A DNA stretch of 64,000 bases from NCBI GenBank assembly GCA_963573315.1, contig OY752152.1, forward strand, positions 1,037,001 to 1,101,000, read 5' to 3'. A model generated the notes under the pieces. It saw nothing but the letters and a program-made list of their open reading frames with translations, was not told where the DNA came from and ran no database searches. A program made the position numbers and the translations under genes. Of the stretch, positions 37,269 to 48,306 are shown one piece after another (the stretch's first letter is position 1; every line of letters starts with the position of its first letter). Origin of the DNA: Entomortierella parvispora (taxonomy: Eukaryota > Mortierellomycota > Mortierellomycetes > Mortierellales > Mortierellaceae).

Positions 37269-39285
37269 CTAGACGGCGGCTGCGGGAGGTGCAATAGCAG
37301 AGGGTACAGCTTCAGCCGCAATCTGACTCTTGAGTGACTCCTCCTTTTGCTTAGCCTTTTGTTCTCTCTCATATCGCACAGATGGCTTTTGAGGGAGAAG
37401 ATCGATTGTGCCTCTTTTGGGAACGGGAGGTAGAAAGGTGATAGCAGGTCTGTAGGCAGCACCCCTGTTGAGCTCCTTACGCTTCACGGAATCAGGAATC
37501 CAGTTCAGTGCCACATGACGAATGATCCGTTCCTTCAATGTCTAAGCCAAGGAGATAGTCAATTTTGATTGATCGTCAGTCAACCTGTCAAGGGCATTTA
37601 TAGCTCTTATTCCACGAAAGACGTCGCAATGTACGCTCGGTCGCCCGAGTTATCCATACCTGGCCGTAGAGAATGGTTGCATTCATCTTGCTCTTTCCGT
37701 ACATTTCTGCGACGTACTGGTAACGCTGCTCCTTATAATCCAAACAGGCAGCATGGATCGCGTCTCTGTCTAGGGACTCGAGGTCATAGAGACAATTGGC
37801 CAAAATGACAGCATCCTGCAACGCACACACCGCGCCCTGTCCAGCACTTGGAAGAAGTTTGTGGGCAGCTATAATCAGTTGATGGACGAGAAGGTCAAGA
37901 AGTTAGTTCGAATTCACCTGGTAACCATCAGGTTCATCAAACACAAAGAATGCAGATATTTTACCATCACCAATGAGGACCGTTCGACCGTGCGACCAAG
38001 TCTCAAAGAGCTTCTCTTCAAGGTAGACTCTAGAAATGTTGGCCTCAGGAGTAGCATTGATCAGATTGCCAAGTGTACCACATCCCGGAACTTTGAAATC
38101 CTTCACCTGATCTATGAATTCAGGATTGGATTCAAGTCCCCATTCTGAGTTTCTGAACTTCACCATCTCAGATTCTGAGATTGAAGAAATCTGGGACACG
38201 ACTACCCAACAGACACGGTTCTCTGGCATGTTGAATTCGGCCCACTGTGAAAAATCAAAAAAAAAAAAAAAAAAAAAAAAAAAGCAAAAGAAGGTAATGA
38301 GATTTTCGTGTCCTTGAAGAAGTGGGATGCCGGGGATAAAGAAGAATCTTACGTTGAAACTTGTGCCACGACCAATGACCTGACTGAAACTTGAGGTCTC
38401 CTTGTCCTTCAGGAATGGATATTTCTCGGGATCCATTGGATCCGTGGTACCAACCATGGCCAAAAACCCTTTGCTCAACTCCGTTGCATCCGAGGCCGGG
38501 AGCAAGTTCTGCTGTTGAAGGTTGGAATAGAGAGCCTGCCTCACTCCACTGTGCGCGCCGTCAGCACCCACTAAGATATCACCATGGTAAGTTGTACCGT
38601 CAGCGCAACGGATCATGACCCCCTCCTTGTTCTGGATCATGGACACGACCTTCTTGTTATAGTGAATCTTCTCTGCAGGGACCTTTGACAAGAGCATCTG
38701 GTGGAACTTCGGCCGAGAAAAATTAAGAGGATCGTATCCTTGTCTGTGCGCATGCCAAAACCGATATGCAATTAGTGCCCTTTGTAAACAATATCGAACA
38801 TGTGCTATTATTTGTGACAATCTTACTCTCCATGCATGTTGGGGTTGTTGAACTCGGCTATGATGTCCATGTTTTCGTACATGATTCTCGAAATATCGGC
38901 AGGGAACGAGATTGCCTTTAGGTCCTCCAAGAGGCCCGCTTGCTCCATAAAGGCCATGACGTTTGCATTCAGATTCATGATTGACCCTGATTGCAGATCA
39001 AAGGAGACAAGTCGCGTAAGCACCGCGTTCCACAGTATATCACAGCCATACACACATGACTCTACTCAACATACCAAGAGGTTTGACGCTCGAAGCCCGC
39101 TCATAGATCTCGTAGGAGATTCCAGCCTTGTCGAGCAAGATAGCAAGAAGAAGACCTGCGAGACCTGCACCTACTACCATAACGCATGGGTTCTTGTCAT
39201 CGCTTTTTTGGGGAAGCTGGGGTGAGTACTTGGGAAAAGGGTCGTTCACCTCGTTGACGGATTCGCGAGGATGAGGAGGGCTCAT
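37269..39285 (-). CDS. FAD-dependent monooxygenase, array copy E
   Basis: Six exons (39285-39075, 38986-38827, 38743-38353, 38244-37965, 37868-37660, 37541-37269) of standard sizes give 507 residues. Motifs are VMVVGAGLAGLLLAILLDKA, ILVGADGAHSGVR and GDAAHK. The N-terminal 35 residues are more divergent (MSPPHPRESVNEVNDPFPKY), and exon 2 also differs from the others. Exon 6, exon 5 and most of exon 4 match copy D exactly by eye. The intron before exon 4 contains a run of 27 A. The mosaic makes copy E an older lineage whose 3' half was overwritten by, or donated to, copy D. It appears functional. Confidence 0.9.
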
Positions 39286-39740
39286 GTGTCGAAATGGTAA
39301 ATGTTGCGGATGAGGGCAAGATGGGACAAATGAGATGCCTGAACACAAAGAGAGCAAAGAAATTTGGATGGCAGTACACAGCATCGTTTTCAGCCCCGTT
39401 TGTGTAGTCTGCCTTCTGGGAGACTCATGCACGAAAGAGGCGCGCTGCCAATTGAGTTGAGGCAATAGCTGCACTCTGCTGGCGATGAATGTGAAGAATG
39501 AACGACCGAGTTGTACAAAAGCGCTGGCCCTGGACACAGACAGAAGCCACCGGCCTCAACCCGACTATTAGAACTGCTCTCTGACGTGGATCCAGGTAAC
39601 CCTTTGTCCGGGATGCAAAAGAGCCAAACGAAGCCGAGGCGCAAGTTTGTCTCATCAAAATGTTCATTAATAAAATGCTTAAAAGGGTGGAATGCAATGT
39701 ATGATAGCAGCGACCTGCCATGACTACTCTAGATTGACGT
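39286..39740. other. Spacer between copy E and MFS transporter 2
   Basis: This 455-bp spacer carries the copy E promoter (element at 39340-39359) and the 3' flank of MFS transporter 2. No gene is seen. Confidence 0.35.
39340..39359 (-). promoter_or_regulatory. Upstream element of copy E (diverged)
   Basis: Plus-strand reading GAACACAAAGAGAGCAAAGA, about 55 nt before the copy E start. It is a shorter, diverged version of the element at copies A, B and D. Confidence 0.4.
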
Positions 39741-41695
39741 CTAACGAAGAGTTGCGGTATCACTGGAATTTTCCTCAAAGATGGTGGCCGGAACAGAATC
39801 AGGGGTGTCCTTGAGTTCATATTGATCCAAGTTCCCCTTGACTGTGCCTGTACTTCCATGGCCGCGAATGGAATCGTCAATCTCCTCCTTGGCTTCTACA
39901 TCCGATACAGCGTTCTTGACGGAATCATTGTTGGGATTCACAATGATGGTCACGACCAAGCCAACGGCAGCGATGATAGCGTACGTATAGAAAGCATCAC
40001 GATAGCCAGGCAACAGCTCGGGACCGACAGCCAACGGCGAGTTCTTGTTGTTGGCAACAATGTTGGCAATAGCGATTCCAATCGGTGCTCCCACCTGGAT
40101 GCTGGTGTTATAGACTTTTGAAGGAGAAAAGAAAGACATATGGTGTCGTGTCAATATAGCAACTCGGAGAAGACAGCTGGCAAGTTCAATTGCTCTGCAA
40201 AAAGGTTTGATAATCTCACCTGCACCGACTACACCTTGGTCCTCGTCTGCAGCATCTGCGACCGAGTTGATTTGGCAGCACAGCCAGATGCAGACCATGG
40301 CAATCAGATTCAAGATCAAGGCGGGGAACGGCACGGACCAGTACGAGTTGTCGACCTTGAGCTGGGCCCAGAGAACTCCAGAGGCGATCAAGAAAAACCA
40401 ACCGAAAATGATGATGAACTTTGTCCGAACCTTGTTCACCACAAAAGACAGGATCCCGACACCGATGATAGCGCCAACACCGTGTACGATGAATGCTAAC
40501 GACGTGTGAAGAGCGGTGTAACCGAGAACTTCCTGCATGGCCAACGAGACGTAGTAGAAATGGGCGTTCAAGGAGGCCATCATCATGAGCGCGGTAGCGC
40601 AGGCGCCAACCAGACGGCGGGATCGCCAGATATGAAGGGGCATGATGGGATAGTCAATCTTGCTCTCAATGATCACGAACACAACCAAGAGGACGAGACC
40701 GACCAACAAGGGCGCCAATGTCCTAGCTGCGGCCCAACCTGCAGTGGGCCCCTCACTCAAATAGTAGATGATTGTGACGATACCTGCGGTGAAGCATGTC
40801 ACACCTACAAAGTCAATACGACGGTCCTTCACGTTTCCGTGTGCCTTGTCCGTGGGGATGACGAAGACTCCAGCTACGGCCAACGAGAATCCAATGATAC
40901 CCGTGATATAAAAGATCCACTTCCAGCCTAGTATTCACACAGTTTCGGTTCGCGATAAAGAGGAAAAGTAGACGAGTCATAAGAATGACAGGATCGAGAA
41001 GCAAACGGGACAAAGGAAGGTAGAGGTCGGCGGATATAAAAAAAAAGACTTGACTTGACCCTTACCGATTGTCGATCCGAGAATACCACCCATGAGGACA
41101 CCGACCACAGACCCGACTGCAGCCGTGCCTCCGAAGATACTCAGTGCCTGTGTTCTCTCGGGTCCAACAGGGTAGGTCGTTGTTAAGATGGCAAGGGCGC
41201 TAGGGACAGTGAAACCGGCGCCCATGCCCTGAAGAGCGCGACTGATCGAAAGCATGACGGGTGTATGAGAGAATCCATTGACAATGGCCCAGATCGAGAA
41301 CCAGGTGACTCCAAGGAGGTAGATGTTGCGGTGTCCAAACACGTCTCCAAGTCGACCCCCCAGTAACAAGAATGAGCCGTAGGCAAGTGAATATGCAGAA
41401 GAAACCCTGTCGATTGATCAATTAAAGAGAGAAGCGCGTTTCCTGTGAGAAAAGATTTCAGGGAGGAGACTGGTCAGGGGAAACAAGTGAACAAGGCAAG
41501 ACGCACGAACCATTGAAGCTGATCAATCTTAAATCCAACGTCGCGCATCACGTCTGGAAGGACGATGGTGACACTGGCCATGTTGATGATGTCAAGCATC
41601 TGAGCGAAAGATACGATCGCCAAAAGGAGACCCTTCATCTCTTGGAGACGCCGAAGAAAAGGTGGCTTCTGTGGATTGCCAGCTGAGATATCCAT
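39741..41695 (-). CDS. MFS exporter 2, DHA2-like (paralogue of MFS exporter 1)
   Basis: Four exons (41695-41511, 41406-41066, 40927-40220, 40114-39741) give 535 residues. Exons 2 and 3 are exactly the same length as in MFS exporter 1 (341 and 708 nt), with the same phases. Matching motifs are FAQMLDIINMASVTIVLP, GGRLGDVFGHRNIYLLG, GMGAGFTVPSALAIL and GWKWIFYITG. The C-terminal tails differ most. The gene lies between monooxygenase copies E and F on the same strand as the array. The family exports drugs and metabolites with proton antiport; a role with the neighbouring oxygenases is inferred. Its leader contains an 18-bp G-rich minisatellite. Confidence 0.88.
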
Positions 41696-41708
41696 GGCAG
41701 GGGAGATG

Positions 41709-41840
41709 GATCGTGTGAGTGTGTGAGTGTGTGAGTGTGCGGATGAGGGTAAGGGTGAGGATAAGGGTGTGGGTGAGGATAAGGGTGTGGGTGAGGATAA
41801 GGGTGTGGGTGAGGATATGGGTGTGGGTGAGGGTATGTGT
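41709..41840. repeat. G-rich 18-bp minisatellite in the MFS exporter 2 leader
   Basis: The unit GAGGATAAGGGTGTGGGT occurs at 41757-41774, 41775-41792 and 41793-41810, with a one-base variant at 41811-41828, flanked by related GTGTGAG and GAGGGTAAGGGT sequence. It starts about 14 nt upstream of the MFS exporter 2 ATG, so it lies in the leader or core promoter. The plus strand has many GGG runs and could form G-quadruplexes; the transcript would carry the C-rich strand. Confidence 0.8.
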
Positions 41841-42394
41841 TTTCTTTCTGTGTTTGGTCAATGAGAATTAAGGCTGGGTGTGGATACGGATAGACTTTTT
41901 GCGTGCAAAGATCTTGCAAAGCTATCCCAACTTCCTAGTTGACCTTTATAGAAAGATGTGTAACCAGCCGAGCCGTGAATGGATCCCCGCTGTGCTGAAT
42001 AGGGGATCCGATCCGTGAAAGGAACCACCAAGGAACTATAATAGGAATAGGGGTTGTTATTATGGTATAGCTCTGTGCCTGTGGCTGGTGTTCAAGATGC
42101 TGAGGTTGAAAAAATGTGCAAATGAGCGACAGGAGGCGCGTCGTGCGTGGACAGCCAAGAAAAAATCTCGATTGCCTTTGTCGGCAGCCGATGTTGCCGG
42201 GATGACCCATTCTCCAGAACAGCAGCGAGCGCACGCACCTCGAACTGAATCGCCACAATGAATTGGTGGCGTGGCAATTTATCTTTGTTTTGCTCAAACT
42301 ACGTAACCCATCACCTCATGCGATCGGGGGAGATAACCAAAATGGGACTCATATGAGCAAGGCAACGTGGCCGTCCCTGCCTCCGGACAGTTTT
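41841..42394. other. Spacer between MFS exporter 2 and copy F
   Basis: This segment holds the remaining promoter of MFS exporter 2 and the 3' flank of copy F. A TATA-like AT-rich stretch lies around 42037-42065. No gene is seen, and the element shared by copies A, B, D and E is not found. Confidence 0.35.
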
Positions 42395-44327
42395 TTACAG
42401 CCTGCGGATGCATGCTCGCTCCTCAATCCTCCGCTTCTCCTCTTCGTACCTCTTCGAGGGCTTTTGCGGCAGAATCTTTCCTGTGCCACGTTTGGCAGCT
42501 TGTGGTAAAAAGGCAATCTGCGGTCTGTAAGACGGATCCTTACTCCAGTCTCGCTTCATCACAGACTCTGGAACCCAGTTGAACACTATGTATCTCAGAC
42601 TTTTCTCGAAAACAGTCTATGAGGGCAAGGGGAGTCATTTCAAAAAGCAAGGTGAGTCTTCCATTGCGAAGGTGTTTTGCAATTGACGCGATCGATCACC
42701 CCTTTTCTGAGGGTGTTTTTTTTTCCTTACCTGGCCGTGCACAAAGAGAGCGTTGGTTTGACTGGACTCGTACAGGGTTTTAACATGTGGATAGCGCTGC
42801 TGTCTGTATTCCTCTAGAGTTTTCTTGATCGACTCCATGTCCAAAGATTCAAGATCATAGAGACAGTTGGTCAAGATGACCGCATCCTGCATTGCACAGA
42901 CGGCACCTTTTCCAGCGCTAGGAAGGAGCTGCATTCAATCAAGACGGCACAACGGGTCGATTAACAGAGACGTCAGAAGAACCACTCAAGAATACGCTTT
43001 GAAAACGTGTCATCACGCTCACCTTATGGGCAGAGTCCCCTAGCAAGACTGTCCGACCGTGAGTCCAAGTCTCGAATAATTTGTCGTGAAGGTATACACG
43101 AGATATCTTTTCACGCGGTGTCAAATTAAAGAGATCACCGAGAGTTCCCCCGCAGGGAGCTTGAAAGTCCTTGACTTTCTCCATCATCTCCTCACAATGT
43201 TCTGGTCCCCAACGACGACCACTAAACTTTCCATTTTCGGTCTTTGCAACTGTCGTGTACTGGGAGATGATGACATAGCACAGTCGATTGTCGCGCACAT
43301 TGAAGCATGTCCACTAAAAAAAGCCAACGTCAAGGTAAAGGTAAACATACACTTCTCATTCAAATCGGACATGTTACTACCCAAGTTGGCTGATTTAAAC
43401 TTGCCGAGTAGGGAGTACCATCGCCAATGACTTGCAATTGATCTGTATGTTGGTTTTTGACAAAGGGATATTTCTCAGGATCAACGGGGTCAGTAGTGCC
43501 TACGAGGCACGAGTACCCTATGTCCAGTTCCATGTCGTCAGCAGGGGGCAAGATATCCATGTCTTTGAGTTTCTTGAGCAACTCTCGCCTCACTGCGCTG
43601 TAGGCTCCATCAGCGCCTACAACAATGGAGCCATATTGAGACGTGCCGTCTGCAAAATGAACAGTTATCCCATCCGCGCTCTCCACAGAAGAAACAAACT
43701 TCTTGCCAAAATGAATCTTTTCGGTGGGAACTTTTGCCTGAAGAAAGTCGTAAAGCTTGGGGCGAGATAGTAAACGGTAGTCGTATCCCGTTCTAAAAAC
43801 AACAACAAAGAAAAAGTAGGTAAGAGTATGTTTTTAGCTTCACTTTCTCAATTGATATAGATGGGCACGCTGATGATGAAAAATCATTACAGTCGCTCGT
43901 CCAATGTGGGCACATCAAGGATCTTGTCCATCTCGCCGTTCATGATCTTCAAGCTCTTGCATGGAAGAGAGATAGACTTGAACTCTTCGTAGATATCGAG
44001 CTGCTCAAACGTTGGAAGGATGTTGGAGTTGAGTGCCATGATCGAGCCTGAACGTGACAATGGGGGGTGATAGAGAGGCAAAGATACATGTTATTCCTCC
44101 ATGCTATTCTTGTTATGTTATTTCATGCATGGCTAATAAATCAAAGGATGGAGGTGGGATCACATACCTATAGTCCTAACCTCTGGATCCCTTTCAAAGA
44201 TTTCGTAGGGAATCCCGGCTTTGTCGAGAAGGATAGCAAGATATAGCGCGCCGATGCCAGCGCCGATGATTACAACCGAAGGAATAGGCCTATCTGTGTA
44301 GAGGGAGTGTGAAGGGTGGGTAGTCAT
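42395..44327 (-). CDS. FAD-dependent monooxygenase, divergent copy F
   Basis: Six exons (44327-44168, 44047-43891, 43792-43405, 43313-43023, 42928-42731, 42616-42395) give 471 residues. Motifs are VVIIGAGIGALYLAILLDKA (GxGxxG), IVVGADGAYSAVR (DG motif) and VLLGDSAHKLLPSAGKGA (GD motif). The sequence is clearly related to copies A-E but much diverged, and it lacks their N-terminal extension and C-terminal tail. Two oddities appear. Intron 3 needs a GC donor (GCAAGT at 43404-43399) to keep phase and avoid losing the WxxFN block. Intron 4 sits 11 nt further downstream than in copies A-E. It is probably the ancestral or a functionally distinct member of the array. Confidence 0.85.
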
Positions 44328-46813
44328 ATTGTCGGGACAGTATGAGGGTGGTAGGTGTGTGTGGGGCCGGGGGTATGTGTGTGGAAGGGAAGAGGAATGA
44401 AGAAAGAGAGGGGATGATGAGAGTAAAGTCCTTCTTTCAGCCCTTTCCTCTTTCTCCATCTCGGGCATGGCCGAAAGAGGACAAGCTTGCAGTCAGCACA
44501 GTCCAATATGCTTCCGATGTCTCACAATCCAATTGATCCCTCCAGTGCTCTCATGCTGTTTGCGCGCGGCTGCATCTGCAACGCCTGAATCATGCCCGAG
44601 CACCGTGCAGCTCCAAGAAGAATACAACTTGCCAGTGCTATCCTTTGGTAGACGACTCGGAACCTTGTCTTTCTCGACGTAATCAAGTGCAAGGACCAGC
44701 AGCTTCAAGGATGTCGCCTGAACAAATCCGGCACACTCGCAATGATGTGCGCACAGTCTCTTCTTTTTTTTGCAAGAGCCCAACTGCAGGAGGGTCCCGT
44801 CACGTTCATGTCGCGTCTCCCATTCCCTGTTGATGCCACTGAATGGCAACTGCGCCCAACATTTTCTCCCAGCGTTGCCGTTGCAGACCCTAGCTCAAGA
44901 AGGAATCTTGCGGGGGGTCTTTCTCTCCTTGGTTGCCCTCTTCTGGACAGGTCAGAGGGAGAGAGGAAGAAGAGGAAGAGAAGGGTGAAAAGAATAGAAG
45001 AAGAGAGGGAGAGAGGGCGAGACGAGAGCGAAATCAGGAACCGAATCATGCAAGAAAGAAAGAAAAGGAGAGAGCGCCACCAAGAATTTTTGTTTCTTCC
45101 TCCATCGGTTTTTTTTCATCCCTTCGACAAATCTCTTCCTCGTGACTGGAACACAGTTGCCAATTCACTTTCGTCATGAACGAGAAACTCATTCATCGAC
45201 CACGACTTCTGGAGTAATGTTATCGATCGACTGGATGCGGCTTCATCATCAGGCCCACTCATTTCCATGTCCCAACTGATGAATGGCAACTGCTCGAACC
45301 GAGATTAGGTCGCGATGTAACTTTCATCGATGGTAATAGGTCACGTTCTGCTGCTCTTGGATCTTGTGTACCATGGCGGACAAAATTTCCAAGATCACTA
45401 TCATTATCAGATGGCCTGCAGATGAACTGGGACAACGGTGCCACAAGCCATCAGCAGACTACAGGACAGGACTTCGATTTGGCTAAAGAAAATGAGTTGA
45501 CAGTGGCCGGGATCATTGGAAAATAAATGGAGGGAACACGGACTGCAAGCAAAGAAACGGCTGGAAAAAGAGTACCGAGTGGAACGGCCCAAATTTGAAT
45601 GGCGTTACTTTTGGCAACCTGCGAAGGTAGATCTCTTAAGACAGCCGAGCGAATCCGTTCCCTACCGATGTAGTTCTATGAATTTGGGCTCGACTTTGTG
45701 CAGCCTCTTTGGGTTCTAGAAGGGAACAAAGTAAGTGCAGACTACGTATTGAAGAAACCGCAACAAACTACCTATATTCGTGGAACTCACTGTTGCCTCT
45801 CGTCCAATACGATCTCTAGTAGCTGATCCATGGACCGCAGTGGCAAAGATCGCATGAAACACCTGGATGCACTAGGATCGGAGATGCCGTAGTATAGCGG
45901 AATGGCTTACGGCGGGCCAATCGAACCACCGAGGAGCTTTGCCAACAGTCATCAAAAAGAAGAGGCCATACAATGTATGGATGGGCGAAAAGATATGTGG
46001 GACGATGAAGGGAGCGGAATGCCACTCGAAAGTGTATTCAGTCCCGGAGGCTTGGAAAACAAGGACTGAAAGTATTGTTAACTAATCTCGACCAAGTACT
46101 GACATGAACTCAAAGAACTTACAGCATTCCTGCAGCGCAGAATGAACGCGAGAAAAACTCGCCTAATCTTGGGCTGGCTAAACTTGTAGGTAAGTATATC
46201 ATCTCGACACCAAACGTCAGTAGTTACAAGGATGCGACAGAGAATATGTATCGATTTCAATCCCGTACTTGTAGTAAACTCGTTTAGAGTTCAAGCTTGA
46301 AGAAAAGTACAAGACATCGTAGGCCGCTGACACCATGCTTATCAACACCGAATGTCCGTTCATTGTAAAAATCTTGTCAGGAGTCACTATACAACCTGCC
46401 TTGGCAATAGCTTGCACGAACTGTGCTCAGCTGGAGCTAGGATCAGTAGGTTCTGTCGTCAGATCTGGAACAGAAAGACAAAGTAGATGATAAACATGCG
46501 CATATCCAGGCGACGGTTTGGCAAAGAAGGACTTGAACTAGAGAAAGGGGAAGCGGGCGTCGTGAGGAATCTACACCAGGCAAAAAAAAAAAAAAAAAAA
46601 AAAAATCGTCGATCGATCGGCTCGCGCCGACATTGGACTGGACTTGCCCGTCCGCGTGGAGTCAAAATGCGCGGATGGGATTTCTCCGGCCAAAGTGACC
46701 CTTGGGCAAGAGGAGAGCAAACCTTCTCCCCCTCTTCTTTTGATTCGCCCATCCTCATCCTCGTCCTCGTCCACAGTCTTCTTTCTTCATCCACATTCAC
46801 ATCACTCTCACGA
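44328..46813. other. Region without an intact gene, including a decayed locus
   Basis: Upstream of copy F the plus strand is T/G- and then A/G-rich. From 44940 to 45080 it is dominated by AGA/GAG purine repeats. From about 45200 to 46180 there are coding-like frames broken by stops and frameshifts (separate entry). An A21 run lies at 46581-46604. The last 300 bp form the promoter and leader of the hydrolase. Confidence 0.4.
45200..46180 (+). pseudogene. Decayed protein-coding locus of unknown identity
   Basis: One plus-strand frame without a Met start stays open for about 100 codons from about 45235 to 45525 (for example PTHFHVPTDEWQLLEPRLGR, then LSLSDGLQMNWDNGATSHQQ). A second frame then reads WREHGLQAKKRLEKEYRVER then FEWRYFWQPAKVDLL. 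A third segment reads FYEFGLDFVQPLWVLEGNKV, and further on AYGGPIEPPRSFANSHQKEE. The segments follow one another with frameshifts and several stops. Amino-acid composition is protein-like and not low-complexity. I do not recognise the family. Alternatively these are exons of an intron-rich gene that I failed to assemble. Confidence 0.35.
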
Positions 46814-48140
46814 ATGGCTGCTACCACCACCTCTGCATCTGTCCCTGCAACCGCGAATTACGAGCCTCAGGAACGGTCCTTTGAGCTCCGCAATGGCCTT
46901 GTGATCACTGCCCGTCACTGGAGGTCCTCTCCCTCGGGCTCGGCTCGAGACAAACGTCGCTTCCTTGCTATCCACGGCTTCCTTGACAACGCCAGCTCCT
47001 TTGACCTGTAATGCTCCTCTTTCCTCCTTCCTCCCTTCTCTTTCCTTTGATGAAAATCAGCTGTTCCAGCGGTCTCTAACTGTTTTTTTATTTGTTTTTT
47101 TAACTTCATTCGTTCCTAGGCTTGCACCGTAAGTGCTGCTCTTTGTATCCATCCATGCGTGAATCTACAAAATTTACAGACCCTGATCTGATGACGGACT
47201 TCTTCCCTTCCCACAAATTAGACTGATGCTTCAGAAGCTTGGCCCTGAACCCGTCGAAATTGTGGCCCTGGATCTAGCCGGTCATGGCAAGTCATCGCAC
47301 CGCCAAACAGAAGATTACGGACTGTGGCGCTATGTTGAGGATATGGATCAAGTTGCAGAGCAATTGGGTTGGATTGAACAAGGTCATGCTATCCTAGGTC
47401 ACTCTATGGGTGGTGCCGCCAGCACGATCTACTCGGGCCTGTACCAGGACCGAGTCAAGCTCTGTATTCTCCTCGATAACCTTGGACCCTTCACTCGATC
47501 GATGGAAGATCAACCTCAGCATTTGCTGGAACATATCGCGGAAAAGAAAAACCTTGTCAACAAACGATTGCCGTTCCACCCCACCATTCAATCTGCTTGC
47601 GAGGCCAGGACAAAAGGAGGGAACTTTGTCATGGAGATTTCGTCGGCTCAGGTCTTGGTCCCTAGAGGGTTGAGGCCGGTCGAGAGAATTGTACAGGAAT
47701 TGGGTGGCCCTGATGGCGACACTATGGTCGAGGTTGTCCAACAGGGTTTCACTTGGAGCACAGATCAGATGTTGACCATCCGGAGTGCTCAGTCTTTGTC
47801 AGAGGACTATATCAAAGCTTTCATGACCAGGATCACAGCCCCGTTTTTGGTCGTCTTGGCCTCCCAAGGACTAAGCAGCATGACGGAAAGTAAGAAAAGA
47901 ATAGGGAATACTGAAAACGATATTGTTTTCGTTTTATTGACCAAACCGAACTATTTTTTTTTGTCGGCCATGTTCACAGTGATTGAGCTCAGGACGAGTT
48001 GGCTGGAACAAGTAAAATCAACGACCACGCGTACCGTTTCCGGAAACCACTCTGTGCATCTCGATAATGCCCCTGTCGTTGCCCATGAAGTCTGTTCCTG
48101 GATCCTGGCGCAAGATGCAGCTCGTCAAGCAAGACTCTAA
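46814..48140 (+). CDS. Alpha/beta hydrolase (serine hydrolase-like, SERHL type)
   Basis: Four exons (46814-47007, 47120-47128, 47222-47889, 47980-48140) give 343 residues. The second exon is only 9 nt, giving FDL-LAP-LML, and is needed to keep phase. The oxyanion-loop region is FLAIHGFLDNASSFDLLAPL. The nucleophile elbow is GHSMGG with Ser129. The catalytic His is in GNHSVHLDNAP near the C-terminus. ALDLAGHGKSSH precedes the elbow, as in serine hydrolase-like proteins. These features define a cytosolic, mitochondrial or peroxisomal alpha/beta-hydrolase of unknown substrate. The start Met follows a C/T-rich leader. It converges on eIF3a. Confidence 0.85.
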
Positions 48141-48306
48141 ATCCCTGACACCTTTACACACACTTAGACATTTAAAAAACCGGTCAAAATCGTCTTGCGC
48201 AACAAAGCATGCACTATCAGCGTTGGGTAAAATAACTTGAGATTTCTTTATGGCTGGTTGATTTGGAGCAATAAAGGAGAATGGATGAATGATAACTATC
48301 GGAAAT

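Noticed and set aside
41592-41919. Minus-strand frames with His/Thr/Leu or Pro/His/Tyr repeats
   Set aside because: They are translations of the G-rich minisatellite upstream of MFS exporter 2, not a protein.
24564-44327. Classical secondary-metabolite cluster with a core synthase
   Set aside because: No PKS, NRPS, terpene cyclase or prenyltransferase frame is visible anywhere in the window.
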